Of a stretch of DNA of 64,000 bases, positions 43,085 through 53,175 are shown piece by piece. The stretch comes from Ulvibacterium marinum. Its GTDB lineage: Bacteria; Bacteroidota; Bacteroidia; Flavobacteriales; Flavobacteriaceae. Under the pieces are notes generated by a model. That model made no database searches. It was not told the DNA's origin and was given only the letters and a program-made list of their open reading frames with translations. The stretch lies in NCBI RefSeq assembly GCF_003626755.1, contig NZ_RBCJ01000003.1, forward strand, positions 749,859 to 813,858, in the 5' to 3' direction. The position numbers and the translations under genes are program-made. Every line of letters starts with the position of its first letter. Position 1 is the stretch's first letter.

Positions 43085-44101
43085 ATGAAAACTGTAGTTT
43101 CCTTAGTTCTAGCCCTATTCGGGTTTCAAGTAATCCTTTCACAGTCCAATATCAATGATTTACTGGCGGCCGGTCTGGAGGATGCTGAACGGTATACCAA
43201 TGATTATCTGGCGCCAGTTTCCGAAGGGGCAATGCACAGCATCTCCAATGGATGGTATAACTCGGGAGAGTCCAAACCCTTAGGTGGTTTTGAAATTTCA
43301 ATTATTGGCAATGTATCTTCCTTCAAGAATAAGGATGATAAAAAGGCGTTTACTTTAGACACGGCCGATTATGAAAACCTTCAATTTGTTGACGGCAGTA
43401 CGGCCAGACCTGTTTCAACGGCATTGGGCGACCTAGATGGTGTACGCGTCTTCGTTGAAGCAGAAATAGCCCCTGGTATAACTGAACGTGAAGAATTTGA
43501 ACTGCCCTCGGGACTTGCTTCCGAGGACATCAATGTTATTCCTTCGGCTTTTTTGCAAGCAAGTGTTGGGTTGTTCAAGGGAACTGAGGTAAAAGCCCGT
43601 TTTTTTCCCAAAATCAATACGGATGATATTGCGGCAGGGCTCTATGGTTTTGGCCTTCAGCATGAATTTACAAGTCATCTACCTGCGGAAAGGCTATTTC
43701 CATTGGCCATTTCAGGTGTTATTGGATATACTCATTTGGACGCTACCTATGATTTCAGTACTACGGATATCATAGCGGGTCAAAACCAAAGAATAGATGT
43801 GGTCATGAATACTTGGGTCTTTCAGGCAATTGCCTCTACCAAGCTTCCCGTTATCAACTTTTATGGTGGAATAGGATATATGACCGGTAAATCCTCTACG
43901 GATATTTTGGGTACCTACATCGTACAATCAGGCCCTTTTCAACAAACGTATACTGATCCTTTTTCAGTAGAACAGGACGCCAGTGGTGTTAGGGCCAATA
44001 TCGGAACAAAGTTAAAACTGGGATTCTTTAGATTAAATGTAGATTATACCTTGGCCGAATTCAATAATCTTGCTGTAGGCATAAATTTCGGCTTTAGATA
44101 A
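43085..44101 (+). CDS. DUF6588-like exported protein, predicted outer-membrane barrel
   Basis: A 338-residue protein with a signal peptide (about 1-20). The mature protein begins NINDLLAAGLEDAERYTNDY, then APVSEGAMHSISNGWYN, continues with amphipathic strands and ends LAVGINFGFR, with a terminal aromatic residue typical of outer-membrane barrels. It resembles DUF6588 proteins in my memory; the function is unknown. It sits between gyrB and the small lipoprotein gene upstream of mdh. Confidence 0.65.
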   Translation: MKTVVSLVLALFGFQVILSQSNINDLLAAGLEDAERYTNDYLAPVSEGAMHSISNGWYNSGESKPLGGFEISIIGNVSSFKNKDDKKAFTLDTADYENLQFVDGSTARPVSTALGDLDGVRVFVEAEIAPGITEREEFELPSGLASEDINVIPSAFLQASVGLFKGTEVKARFFPKINTDDIAAGLYGFGLQHEFTSHLPAERLFPLAISGVIGYTHLDATYDFSTTDIIAGQNQRIDVVMNTWVFQAIASTKLPVINFYGGIGYMTGKSSTDILGTYIVQSGPFQQTYTDPFSVEQDASGVRANIGTKLKLGFFRLNVDYTLAEFNNLAVGINFGFR

Positions 44102-44112
44102 TGGAACATAAT

Positions 44113-44152
44113 GAAAAGACCATTGGTACATTGATCGCACCAACGGTCTTTT
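44113..44152. terminator. Intrinsic terminator, bidirectional
   Basis: AAAAGACCATTGGT and ACCAACGGTCTTTT pair with one mismatch. The site lies between the convergent DUF6588-like and lipoprotein genes and has A/T runs on both sides. Confidence 0.8.
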
Positions 44153-44174
44153 ATTGTGTATCAACCTTCTATTT

Positions 44175-44546
44175 TTATTCCCTGATTGCAAAGGGATTTC
44201 CGTTCATATCTTCCAACATACTTCCGTCCTGGGATTCTTTTAGGATTACGAGGTCGTCACCTCTATCCAATCCAGGATAGGAAATAGTGTATACACCATC
44301 GTCCTGACTCCACTTAAAGTCAGTTTTAATGGTAATCTTACCATTTTCTATACCGTGATATCTGCCAAGATAGGCATCATTAAAAATCCATTCCTCGCGG
44401 AAAGTTTGGTTTTGTGTCTTGCCTGTGGATATTTCTGCGATATTGGACCAAATTCCAATAACTTGATCGTTATTCTCGGCTATTCGGGAACAATTGCTAA
44501 CGGAGATAATGGCTATGATCGCGAGAAATGAAAAAAGCTTTTTCAT
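44175..44546 (-). CDS. Small predicted lipoprotein, function unknown
   Basis: A 123-residue protein with a lipoprotein signal (lipobox SVSNC, Cys at residue 19). The mature part is beta-rich, opening NDQVIGIWSNIAEISTGK with later EEWIFNDAYLGRYHG and WSQDDGVYTISYP, which suggests a lipocalin-like fold such as is common among flavobacterial lipoproteins. No family is claimed. Confidence 0.65.
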   Translation of the reverse strand: MKKLFSFLAIIAIISVSNCSRIAENNDQVIGIWSNIAEISTGKTQNQTFREEWIFNDAYLGRYHGIENGKITIKTDFKWSQDDGVYTISYPGLDRGDDLVILKESQDGSMLEDMNGNPFAIRE

Positions 44547-44759
44547 TTTGTAGGTTTTCTGATTCGGGGTTTGGTATATCTGAGAACGCTCAATGAACCA
44601 TTGATATTGCTAAAATTCGATGTACGGCACTATAATATGTTTTTCTTCGTTGAACGGTCATTTTTTTTAACAACCTTTAATTGATTTATAGGTTTTGAAA
44701 ACATTAAAAACAACATGGATTAAACTGATTTTTGTCATTTTTTATCAAGGTAGAATCCC

Positions 44760-44767
44760 TACTTTTG
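44760..44767 (+). promoter_or_regulatory. Probable mdh promoter -7 element
   Basis: TACTTTTG matches TAnnTTTG. A TTTG at 44731-44734 lies 25 bases upstream, slightly more than the usual 19-21. The mdh ATG is 34 bases downstream. Confidence 0.5.
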
Positions 44768-44801
44768 CAGTGTTAAAGAACAACTAATAAATTATACGAA
44801 T

Positions 44802-45728
44802 ATGAAAGTTACCGTAGTAGGGGCAGGTGCCGTAGGCGCTAGTTGCGCGGAGTACATTGCCATAAAGGATTTTGCATCGGAAGTAGTATTGTTGGATATT
44901 AAGGAAGGGTATGCCGAGGGCAAGGCCATGGATTTAATGCAGACCGCTTCCCTTAATGGTTTTGATACCAAAATAACCGGTATAACCAATGATTACTCCA
45001 AAACTGCGGGAAGCGATATTGCGGTCATAACATCAGGGGTTCCAAGAAAACCCGGTATGACCCGTGAAGAACTCATAGGAATTAATGCAGGAATCGTCAA
45101 GACCGTCTCCTCCAACTTATTGGAACATTCCCCCAATGCCATTTTAATTGTGGTAAGTAATCCTATGGATACCATGACCTATTTGGTTCACAAGTCCACG
45201 GACCTTCCCAAGAACAAGATTATTGGAATGGGAGGCGCTTTGGATAGTGCACGGTTTAAATATAGACTTGCGGAGGCTTTGGAAGCCCCGATTTCCGATA
45301 TTGATGGCATGGTAATCGGTGGTCATAGTGATACTGGCATGGTACCTTTAGCTTCGCATGCGACTAGAAATAGTATTAATGTAACCGAGTTTTTAACGGA
45401 GGAAAGACTCTCCCAAGTGGTAGAGGATACAAAAGTGGGGGGTGCCACATTGACCAAACTTTTAGGAACCAGTGCATGGTATGCTCCAGGGGCCGCCGTT
45501 TCTAGCTTGGTACAGGCCATTGCCTGCGATCAACAGAAAATGTTTCCTTGCTCTACGTATTTGGAAGGTGAATATGGCCTTGAAGATATTTGTATAGGAG
45601 TGCCTGTGCTATTGGGCAAAAACGGGATAGAGGAAATTGTGAACGTTCCTTTGAGCGAAGCTGAAAAAAACAAAATGAAGGAAAGCGCCGCGGGAGTCTC
45701 CAAAACCAATGGATTGTTGGAACTTTAG
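44802..45728 (+). CDS. mdh: Malate dehydrogenase
   Basis: A 308-residue NAD-dependent enzyme of the lactate/malate dehydrogenase family. It starts MKVTVVGAGAVGASCAEYIA (Rossmann GAGAVG at 7-12), has the substrate-loop GVPRKPGMTREELIGINAGI (Arg residues bind malate/oxaloacetate), VVSNPMDTMTYLVHK, and the catalytic His in GGHSDTGMVP. It interconverts malate and oxaloacetate in the TCA cycle. Length and motifs are complete, and it has its own promoter and terminator. Confidence 0.97.
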   Translation: MKVTVVGAGAVGASCAEYIAIKDFASEVVLLDIKEGYAEGKAMDLMQTASLNGFDTKITGITNDYSKTAGSDIAVITSGVPRKPGMTREELIGINAGIVKTVSSNLLEHSPNAILIVVSNPMDTMTYLVHKSTDLPKNKIIGMGGALDSARFKYRLAEALEAPISDIDGMVIGGHSDTGMVPLASHATRNSINVTEFLTEERLSQVVEDTKVGGATLTKLLGTSAWYAPGAAVSSLVQAIACDQQKMFPCSTYLEGEYGLEDICIGVPVLLGKNGIEEIVNVPLSEAEKNKMKESAAGVSKTNGLLEL

Positions 45729-45758
45729 ACACCTCTCTAGGAGTAAAATACATATAAA

Positions 45759-45792
45759 GCCTCCTGCCGATGACAATCGGTAGGAGGTTTTC
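45759..45792 (+). terminator. Intrinsic terminator after mdh
   Basis: CCTCCTGCCGAT and ATCGGTAGGAGG pair around GACA, followed by TTTTCG. It is about 30 bases past the mdh stop. Confidence 0.85.
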
Positions 45793-45817
45793 GTTTTTAC
45801 AATTACTCATAAATATA

Positions 45818-45848
45818 TTGCCAAATCCTAGTGTAAATCATATATTTG
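45818..45848 (+). promoter_or_regulatory. secDF promoter (TTG, 20 bases, TAnnTTTG)
   Basis: TTG at 45818-45820 and TATATTTG at 45841-45848 with exactly 20 bases between, the best match to the Bacteroidota housekeeping promoter in this window. Transcription would start about 45854, some 30 bases before the secDF ATG. Confidence 0.7.
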
Positions 45849-45886
45849 CACGCTGTTACAAAAAGCATTCACAAAACACTTAATCA

Positions 45887-48862
45887 ATGCAAAATAAAGG
45901 ACTTATAAAACTTTTTGCTTTTTTGTTTGGGTTGGTAAGCATCTACCAATTATCCTACACGTTCATCACCGGTAAGGTTGAAAAAGAAGCAGAAGTTTTT
46001 GCCGAGAATCAGATATCGGAAGCTGAGGACGATTACGTAGCAAAGCGTGAAACGTTGGAGGCCAGATATTTGGATTCCATTGGTGGGAACCCGATTTTAG
46101 GATATACCTCGTATGACGATGCCAAGAAGAAGGAACTAAATAAAGGTTTGGACCTTAAGGGTGGTATAAACGTAACCCTCCAAATTTCCGTAAAGGATAT
46201 TTTAAAAGGACTGGCGAATAACACCAAAAATCCAATTTTCAATAAGGCCTTGGCAGACGCCGATGCTGCTTCCAAAAGCAGTGACGATACCTATTTGGAA
46301 TTGTTTTTTGATGCTTTTGATCAGATAAAAGGGGACACCCAATTAGCCTCTCCAGATATTTTTGCGAACAAAGGGTTAAGCGATGAAATTAATTTTCAGA
46401 TGACAGATGATGAGGTAAAACCCATCATTAGAAGGAAAATTGACGAATCGATCGTTTCCGCATTTGAGGTGCTTCGCGAAAGGATTGATGGATTTGGAGT
46501 TACCCAGCCCAATATCCAGAGGGAAGGGAATTCTGGGCGAATCTTGGTGGAACTTCCTGGAGCAAAGGATATTGCAAGGGCACAAGATCTTCTTTCCAGT
46601 ACGGCCCAGTTAGAGTTCTGGGAGACCTACAGCCCTAGCAATCAAAGTATTTCCCAATTCTTTATTGCTGCCAATGAACGATTGAAATCTTTGGTGGATA
46701 CCACTTCGATTGAAGAGCCTGTAAAGGAAGAATCTGAACTGGATTCCCTGCTATCCGATGTTGCTGAGGATTCCTTGGATATTGCCAATCAAATAAATCC
46801 GGTCTTCGATTTAATCGCCGGACCCGGAAGTGGTTATGCCATTGCAAAGGTGGCCATAAAGGATACTGCCAAATTTGGAGGTTATTTGCGAATGCCGGAG
46901 ACACGTAGATTGTTGCCTGCGGATATACGCTTTACTAAATTTTTGTGGGAACGGCCTTCTGTCGAAAATGCAGAAGTAGTGGATTTATACGCACTTAAAT
47001 CCAACCGTGATGCAGTTCCAAGAATAAGCGGGGATGTCGTTAGTGATGCGCGTGATGATTTTGACCAGTTTGGAAAACCGGCAGTTACCATGACCATGAA
47101 CACCAAGGGAGCCAAGGAATGGGAAAAACTGACTGGGGATGCCTTTACGAATCAAACGGGTATTGCTATTGTCCTGGATAACAAAGTATATACGGCACCG
47201 GGGGTATCTTCCGGACCTATTTCCGGGGGACGTTCTGAAATTACGGGAACCTTTACCGTGAATGAGACCAAAGATATCTCCAATGTGTTACGCGCTGGAA
47301 AGTTACCTGCATCCGCTGAAATTATTCAATCTGAAATTGTAGGTCCTTCTTTGGGGCAAGAGGCTATAGATAGTGGTTTTATGTCCTTTATGATCGCCAT
47401 GTCCATTGTTTTGATATGGATGGTTTTCTACTACGGAAAAGCAGGGATATTTGCGGATATAGCATTGCTGTTGAATATCCTTTTGATTTTTGGGGTACTT
47501 ACCAGTTTGGGAGCCGTACTTACTTTACCGGGTATTGCCGGTATCGTATTGACCATTGGGATGTCCGTGGATGCCAACGTACTTATTTTTGAACGTATAA
47601 AGGAAGAACTGGCTAAAGGAAAGGGTAAAGGAGAGGCTGTAGCCGATGGATTTAGCAATGCACTGTCTTCCATTTTGGATGCCAATGTTACGACCGGTCT
47701 TACGGCCATTATACTATTTGTATTTGGCTCCGGTCCCATCAAGGGTTTCGCGACCACGCTTTTAATCGGTATTCTTACCTCCTTGTTCACTGCTATCTTC
47801 ATTACCCGTCTATTGGTAGATTGGTACATAAGTGGAAAAGGTAGGACGCTTGATTTCTCTACCGCAATTACTAAAAACTTGTTCAAGAACATCAATATTA
47901 ATTTCTTGGGCAAGCGAAAAATAGCCTATGTTATTTCCTTGATATTACTGGGTATCGGGATTTTTTCCCTAGCTACACAAAGTTTGCAGCAAGGTGTTGA
48001 TTTTATCGGTGGCCGTTCTTACCAAATTCGTTTTGAACAGGCAGTCAATCCGTCAGAAATTGCATCTGAACTTAATACAGTATTTGGAAGTGGTACCAAT
48101 GTAAAGACTTTTGGGGAAGCCAATCAGATAAAAGTGACCACACCATACAAAGTAGACGTAGAGGGAATTGAGGTAGATAATGAAATCCAGACCAAATTAT
48201 ACACTTCACTACAAAAATATTTGCCCGATGGTACCAGTATGGATGACTTTAGAGTGGGAAGTGGAGAAAAGTCCATTGGTATTTTGCAGTCCATAAAAGT
48301 TGGCCCTACCATAGCGGATGATATAAAAAACAATGCCTTCTTGGCCATTATTGGTTCCTTGGCCGTAGTGTTTCTATATATTTTGCTTCGATTTAGGAGA
48401 TGGCAGTTTTCATTGGGTGCTGTCGTCGCCGTATTCCATGATGTCATGATCGTTCTTGGAGTATTTTCGTTGTTCGGCACGATTATGCCTTTTAACATGG
48501 AAATTGACCAAGCCTTTATTGCTGCCATACTAACCGTGATCGGTTATTCCCTAAATGATACCGTGGTGGTCTTTGACCGAATCCGGGAGATTATTGGCGA
48601 GCGGGGCTGGAAGGCCGGGGAAAACATTAATTTAGCCGTAAACAGCACATTAAGCCGAACGTTAAATACATCCCTAACCACCTTAATTGTGTTATTGGCC
48701 ATTTTCATCTTCGGTGGTGAATCGCTTCGCGGCTTTATGTTTGCTATGATCATTGGGGTCATAGTAGGTACTTATTCCTCTGTTTTTATCGCAACGCCTA
48801 TTATGTTCGATACCATACGGAAGAAAATATTGAAGCCCAAAGCCGAAAAGGCGATGGCCTAG
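45887..48862 (+). CDS. secDF: SecDF, fused protein-translocase auxiliary subunits
   Basis: A 991-residue membrane protein joining SecD (about 1-650) and SecF (about 660-991), as usual in Bacteroidota. SecD has its first helix at about 5-25, then a large periplasmic region with the P1 head including DGFGVTQPNIQREGNSG, and a helix bundle (about 500-650) with GMSVDANVLIFERIKEE. SecF repeats the pattern with GVDFIGGRSYQIRF, periplasmic region and helices with GYSLNDTVVVFDRIREII. It uses the proton motive force to help SecYEG export. Its own promoter is well formed. Confidence 0.97.
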   Translation: MQNKGLIKLFAFLFGLVSIYQLSYTFITGKVEKEAEVFAENQISEAEDDYVAKRETLEARYLDSIGGNPILGYTSYDDAKKKELNKGLDLKGGINVTLQISVKDILKGLANNTKNPIFNKALADADAASKSSDDTYLELFFDAFDQIKGDTQLASPDIFANKGLSDEINFQMTDDEVKPIIRRKIDESIVSAFEVLRERIDGFGVTQPNIQREGNSGRILVELPGAKDIARAQDLLSSTAQLEFWETYSPSNQSISQFFIAANERLKSLVDTTSIEEPVKEESELDSLLSDVAEDSLDIANQINPVFDLIAGPGSGYAIAKVAIKDTAKFGGYLRMPETRRLLPADIRFTKFLWERPSVENAEVVDLYALKSNRDAVPRISGDVVSDARDDFDQFGKPAVTMTMNTKGAKEWEKLTGDAFTNQTGIAIVLDNKVYTAPGVSSGPISGGRSEITGTFTVNETKDISNVLRAGKLPASAEIIQSEIVGPSLGQEAIDSGFMSFMIAMSIVLIWMVFYYGKAGIFADIALLLNILLIFGVLTSLGAVLTLPGIAGIVLTIGMSVDANVLIFERIKEELAKGKGKGEAVADGFSNALSSILDANVTTGLTAIILFVFGSGPIKGFATTLLIGILTSLFTAIFITRLLVDWYISGKGRTLDFSTAITKNLFKNININFLGKRKIAYVISLILLGIGIFSLATQSLQQGVDFIGGRSYQIRFEQAVNPSEIASELNTVFGSGTNVKTFGEANQIKVTTPYKVDVEGIEVDNEIQTKLYTSLQKYLPDGTSMDDFRVGSGEKSIGILQSIKVGPTIADDIKNNAFLAIIGSLAVVFLYILLRFRRWQFSLGAVVAVFHDVMIVLGVFSLFGTIMPFNMEIDQAFIAAILTVIGYSLNDTVVVFDRIREIIGERGWKAGENINLAVNSTLSRTLNTSLTTLIVLLAIFIFGGESLRGFMFAMIIGVIVGTYSSVFIATPIMFDTIRKKILKPKAEKAMA

Positions 48863-48887
48863 TATGCCAAGCGTATTGATAGATTTT

Positions 48888-48915
48888 AAAAAGGCCGTCC
48901 TAGGACGGCTTTTTA
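48888..48915. terminator. Intrinsic terminator, overlapping a gene end
   Basis: AAGCCGTCC/GGACGGCTT arms meet at CCTAGG with an A tract before and T tract after, serving both the secDF gene and the convergent ABC gene. The stop codon of the ABC gene (minus strand) and its last few codons lie inside the stem. Confidence 0.8.
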
Positions 48916-50153
48916 GTTCCCCTTGATCCCTTAGGTGTCATTTGTAGTTCATAGACAAAGTCTGGATTTAGGCCTGGTTCTTTTCTATGGGATACAAATA
49001 TGATGGCCGTATCGCTTTCACTTGCCATTTTATTGACCAAGGCGACCAATAAGTCTGCGGAGGTATCGTCCAATCCAGCTGTGGGCTCATCCAGGATTAG
49101 TAGAAGCGGATGTTTGACCATGGCCCTTACTGTCATGATAAGACGTTGTTGCCCCATGGTCAGGTTATGAAAATGTGTGTCCTTTATGTCCCACAACCCA
49201 ATTAATTGTAACCATTCCGCGGCCAGACGCAATTGGGCCTCCGTTGGTCTTGTGTATAACCCAATGGAATCGGTAAGCCCGGAAACAATCATATGTTCCA
49301 AGGTATGATAACCAGTAAACTTATCTGTCATCGCCGGCGTAAAATACCCCATTTTCTCCTTTAGCTCCCATACACTCTCCCCACTTCCCTTTTTATGGCC
49401 AAAAATATAGAGTTCTTGCCCGTACCCTTTTGGGTTTTCTCCTGTAATCATGGAAAGAATCGTGGTCTTGCCACTTCCGTTTTTTCCCATCAACTGCCAA
49501 AACTCCCCCTTTTCGATTTTCCAATCTATCGCGTCGAGCACCCTTTTGTCTCCAAATTGCACACTTACATTTTTTAAATCTACCAATACCTTCGGCTTAT
49601 ATTGCCATGATTGCAATGGTGCCGGAATATCTCCCAGGCTTGGGATGTGTCTATTTATAGAAGTGGGTATTGGGTTTTCATGGACCCGTAAGTCCCTTTT
49701 TTTAAGACTGGAATAGTGTGTTACAAATGGGAGAAGGTCTTTTCTCCTGCTCAGTATTTGAATAATAGTTGTTCTAGCGGATATTTTTTCAAGCCGTTTT
49801 GCTAGTTCCTCCTGTGATTCGGTATCCAAATTGTCAAAGGGATTGTCCAGAACAATAAAATCTGGAATACCATTCAAGATATATTTCAACAGTGCTTTTT
49901 TTTGTTCCCCACTGGAATGGGATCGAAGGCTTTGGGAAACCCCGTGGGTAAGCACTTTTATATCGTGCCGGTCTTCTTCCAGCATAAATTGCTCCAAGGC
50001 CAGTTTCGAAAATAGAGCTCCTTTTTGCTCTTTTAGGTTAGATAGTTCGGACGGGGGATTTCCATCTAATACTGATTCAATGAAATGGGTCTTGTCCGAG
50101 GAATTATCAATAAAAATGGCCCAGTGTACTTTTTTGGCTGAAGTAGGATTCAT
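48900..50153 (-). CDS. Tandem ABC ATPase with degenerate first domain (ModF-like)
   Basis: A 417-residue soluble protein with two nucleotide-binding domains. The first (about 1-160) lacks the Walker A glycines (IDNSSDKTHF at 15-24, only KT kept), keeps a signature SSGEQKK (80-86), and has VLDNPFDNLD (101-110) with Asn in place of the catalytic Glu. The second (about 188-410) is complete: GKNGSGKTT at 223-231 and LLILDEPTAGLD, signature-like LTMGQQRL. This fits ModF-type ABC proteins. No membrane partner is adjacent. The final residues are encoded within the terminator stem. Function is not established. Confidence 0.8.
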   Translation of the reverse strand: MNPTSAKKVHWAIFIDNSSDKTHFIESVLDGNPPSELSNLKEQKGALFSKLALEQFMLEEDRHDIKVLTHGVSQSLRSHSSGEQKKALLKYILNGIPDFIVLDNPFDNLDTESQEELAKRLEKISARTTIIQILSRRKDLLPFVTHYSSLKKRDLRVHENPIPTSINRHIPSLGDIPAPLQSWQYKPKVLVDLKNVSVQFGDKRVLDAIDWKIEKGEFWQLMGKNGSGKTTILSMITGENPKGYGQELYIFGHKKGSGESVWELKEKMGYFTPAMTDKFTGYHTLEHMIVSGLTDSIGLYTRPTEAQLRLAAEWLQLIGLWDIKDTHFHNLTMGQQRLIMTVRAMVKHPLLLILDEPTAGLDDTSADLLVALVNKMASESDTAIIFVSHRKEPGLNPDFVYELQMTPKGSRGTKKPS

Positions 50154-50385
50154 AGTCTGCTAAGATATGGTTTGTTGGGTAATGCTTCAAAAGGACGTAT
50201 GTACTTTGAAAGTATCTTGAAATTGATATCAACGCAATTGACAAGTGCAATACAGGACTTGGGCCTCAAACATCAATTTGAACAAATTGTTATTTTTTTC
50301 AATTTTAAAAGGAGTTGCGCTTTTTTAATCGTTGCTTGTAAAGTATTTTTCCAGAAATTTTCAAAAAACCATTTAATACGGACGC

Positions 50386-53154
50386 ATGGCAGAAGGGATT
50401 ACTCTTAAGAAAGTAGAAAAAGAAATTGGAAAGGCGTATATAGATCTCAGATTCTTATTGGAAGCCCTTTATGAAGTTCTCGTTGAAAATGGGGAGGAGG
50501 GCATTGCCGATGGTATTCCATGGATTCAAGAAGGTACCTCTAAGGATGTTTCGATTACTCCAAAGGTTGTACAACTCTATTCCTTGGTATTTCAATTAGT
50601 GAATATGGTTGAGATCAACAGTGCCGTTCAAAATAGGAGGAAGCTGGAAGAGGACGATTTTGCGGGGGTCAATGGCCTTTGGGCATGGAATTTAAAGTCT
50701 TTAAAGGAGCAGGGCTTTACCCAAAGGGAGATTTTGGACACCATGGGGAAATTATCCGTAGAACCCGTATTGACCGCACACCCTACGGAGGCCAAACGGG
50801 CAACCGTTTTGGAGCACCATAGAGAACTGTATCTATTGTTGGTGCAGTTGGAAAATACGATGTATTCCAATCATGAGAAGGAAAGAATTCGGGAGACCAT
50901 TAAATTGACCCTTTACCGCTTGTGGAAAACTGGGGAAATCTATTTGGAAAAACCGGACGTAGACTCGGAATTCAGAAACATATTGCATTATTTGGTGAAC
51001 GTTTTCCCGCAGGTTATTTCCATTGTTGATAACCGTTTGGAACATGCCCTGTCCATCGTTGGGTTCAATAGCGAAACTTTGAGATCCCATCATTTTTACC
51101 CTCATATTTCTTTTGGGAATTGGGTAGGGGGCGATCGTGACGGCCATCCATTGGTGACCGCGGAGGTAACCCGGCATACGTTACTTCAATTACGTCTCAA
51201 TGCCTTCGTAGTCATCCGTAGAAAACTTAACGCATTGGTGAGACGGCTGAGCTTGACCCATAGTTTGAAGAACTGTAGTACGGAATATCAAGGAAGGCTT
51301 CAGGAAATGAGCGCCGATCTAGGTGACAAAGGCCCTGAGGCGCTAAACCGGAATAAAGGGGAAGCCTTTAGACAAATGGTTTCCCTAATGATCGCCAAAT
51401 TGCCAGTAGATACGGAAAGAGGCCATGCGACCAAGCTCTCCGAAGTGCAAGGGGCTTATATACATTCTTCACAATTACGTAATGACCTACTGATTTTACA
51501 GAAGGAGTTGTTACATTTTGGAGCCAAATCCATGGCCTATGGCGATATTACAGGAGCAATACGTATCGTTGAGGTGTTCGGCTTTCATCTAGCGGCTTTG
51601 GATATCAGGCAAAACAGCGCATTTCATGATAAGGCGGTTTCTCAATTATTAAAGGCTGCCCAATTGGAAGAATACTCCTTTGGCGACTGGGACGAGGATA
51701 AAAGAACCCGGTTCCTATTAGATGAATTGCAGCATGCCCGACCTTTTGTTCATCCCAAGACCCCATTGGAAAACGAGGCCCAGACTGTGATGGAATGTTA
51801 TCGTGCTGTAGAGGCCCATACGGCCAAATATGGGTTTAATTGTATCGGCTCCTTTATTGTTAGCATGACACGCTCCTTTTCCGATTTGTTAACAGTGTAT
51901 CTGTTGGCCAAGGAAGCTGGTCTTACCTTTATGGCCGATGAAGGATTGGTCTGTAAAGTTCATGTAGTACCTCTATTGGAAACCATTGAGGATTTGGAAA
52001 ATGGCCCTTCTATCTTGAAAGAATATCTTGGTAATTCCATGGTGATGCGATCCTTGGAATATGAACAACGACAGAAGAAGCTCGCACGTCCAAGGCAACA
52101 GATTATGGTCGGTTATAGTGATAGCAACAAAGATGGCGGTATTATGGCAAGTCAATGGAATTTATACAAAGCCCAATATAGGCTTGCGCAGGTTGGTAAG
52201 GACTTTGGTGTGGATATTCGATTCTTCCATGGGAAGGGAGGGTCTATAAGTCGCGGCTCGGGACCGACACATTATTTTATTCAGGCCCTATCTTTCGGTT
52301 CTCCAAATGGAGACATTCGATTAACGGAACAGGGGGAAACCATTGCCCAGAAATATGCCAATAGGGTAAACGCAGCCTATAATATAGAATTGCTGGTGGC
52401 CAATACCCTGAGTAAGACGTTATTGGAACAGAGTAAGGAAAAAACCTTTCATAAACATGCAAAAATCATAGAGTGGCTGGCCAATGAAAGTAAGGAACGG
52501 TATGGAGAACTGATACGATCGGAAGGTTTTATTGCATTTTTTAGAACGGCAACTCCAATAGATGCCATAGAAACCAGTAAAATAGGGTCAAGGCCCGCTA
52601 AACGGACCGGCGCCAGTTCCCTGGAGGACCTTAGGGCGATACCATGGGTATTCTCTTGGAGTCAGGCCAGATATCATATGACTAGTTGGTACGGTCTTGG
52701 AACTGCACTTAAAAATTTGAAGTCGTCCCATTCGGAGGATTACGGTAAATTGAAGGAAGCGTTGAAGGAAGATCCCTTTTTACGATACGTTTTTACCAAT
52801 GTGGATAGCAGCCTGGCCGCTACTGATGAAGAAATAATGAGTATGTATGCAGAATTGGTGCCGGATACCGATATTAGGAAAGCGTTCCTATCCAAATTTC
52901 TGGAAGAGTTAAAGTCCATGCGCGATCACTTGTACGATCTTTTGGAAAAGGACATCAAAGAAAGACGAAAGAACCATTATTATTCCAATCAGCTTCGTAC
53001 AACACTTATGACCTCGTTGCATAAAAAACAGATAGAACTTCTGGGAAAATGGCGGGAAGAGCGTAAGCAAAATTCAAAAGCAGCAGAGAAAACCCAAACA
53101 GAATTGATGTTGACCATTAACGCCATTGCCAGTGCAAACCGAAATACGGGTTAG
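50386..53154 (+). CDS. ppc: Phosphoenolpyruvate carboxylase
   Basis: A 922-residue enzyme, the usual length. Active-site motifs: VLTAHPTEAKR (about 128-138, His for the carboxyphosphate step), NWVGGDRDGHPLVT, FHGKGGSISRGSGPTHYF (a divergent version of FHGRGGxxGRGG), and GYSDSNKDGGIMASQW. The C-terminus ends LMLTINAIASANRNTG, close to the canonical QNTG tail. It makes oxaloacetate from PEP and bicarbonate to replenish the TCA cycle. It lies after the convergent ABC gene with about 230 bases between. Confidence 0.96.
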   Translation: MAEGITLKKVEKEIGKAYIDLRFLLEALYEVLVENGEEGIADGIPWIQEGTSKDVSITPKVVQLYSLVFQLVNMVEINSAVQNRRKLEEDDFAGVNGLWAWNLKSLKEQGFTQREILDTMGKLSVEPVLTAHPTEAKRATVLEHHRELYLLLVQLENTMYSNHEKERIRETIKLTLYRLWKTGEIYLEKPDVDSEFRNILHYLVNVFPQVISIVDNRLEHALSIVGFNSETLRSHHFYPHISFGNWVGGDRDGHPLVTAEVTRHTLLQLRLNAFVVIRRKLNALVRRLSLTHSLKNCSTEYQGRLQEMSADLGDKGPEALNRNKGEAFRQMVSLMIAKLPVDTERGHATKLSEVQGAYIHSSQLRNDLLILQKELLHFGAKSMAYGDITGAIRIVEVFGFHLAALDIRQNSAFHDKAVSQLLKAAQLEEYSFGDWDEDKRTRFLLDELQHARPFVHPKTPLENEAQTVMECYRAVEAHTAKYGFNCIGSFIVSMTRSFSDLLTVYLLAKEAGLTFMADEGLVCKVHVVPLLETIEDLENGPSILKEYLGNSMVMRSLEYEQRQKKLARPRQQIMVGYSDSNKDGGIMASQWNLYKAQYRLAQVGKDFGVDIRFFHGKGGSISRGSGPTHYFIQALSFGSPNGDIRLTEQGETIAQKYANRVNAAYNIELLVANTLSKTLLEQSKEKTFHKHAKIIEWLANESKERYGELIRSEGFIAFFRTATPIDAIETSKIGSRPAKRTGASSLEDLRAIPWVFSWSQARYHMTSWYGLGTALKNLKSSHSEDYGKLKEALKEDPFLRYVFTNVDSSLAATDEEIMSMYAELVPDTDIRKAFLSKFLEELKSMRDHLYDLLEKDIKERRKNHYYSNQLRTTLMTSLHKKQIELLGKWREERKQNSKAAEKTQTELMLTINAIASANRNTG

Positions 53155-53175
53155 TGTTCAACGGGCCTGAAAATT

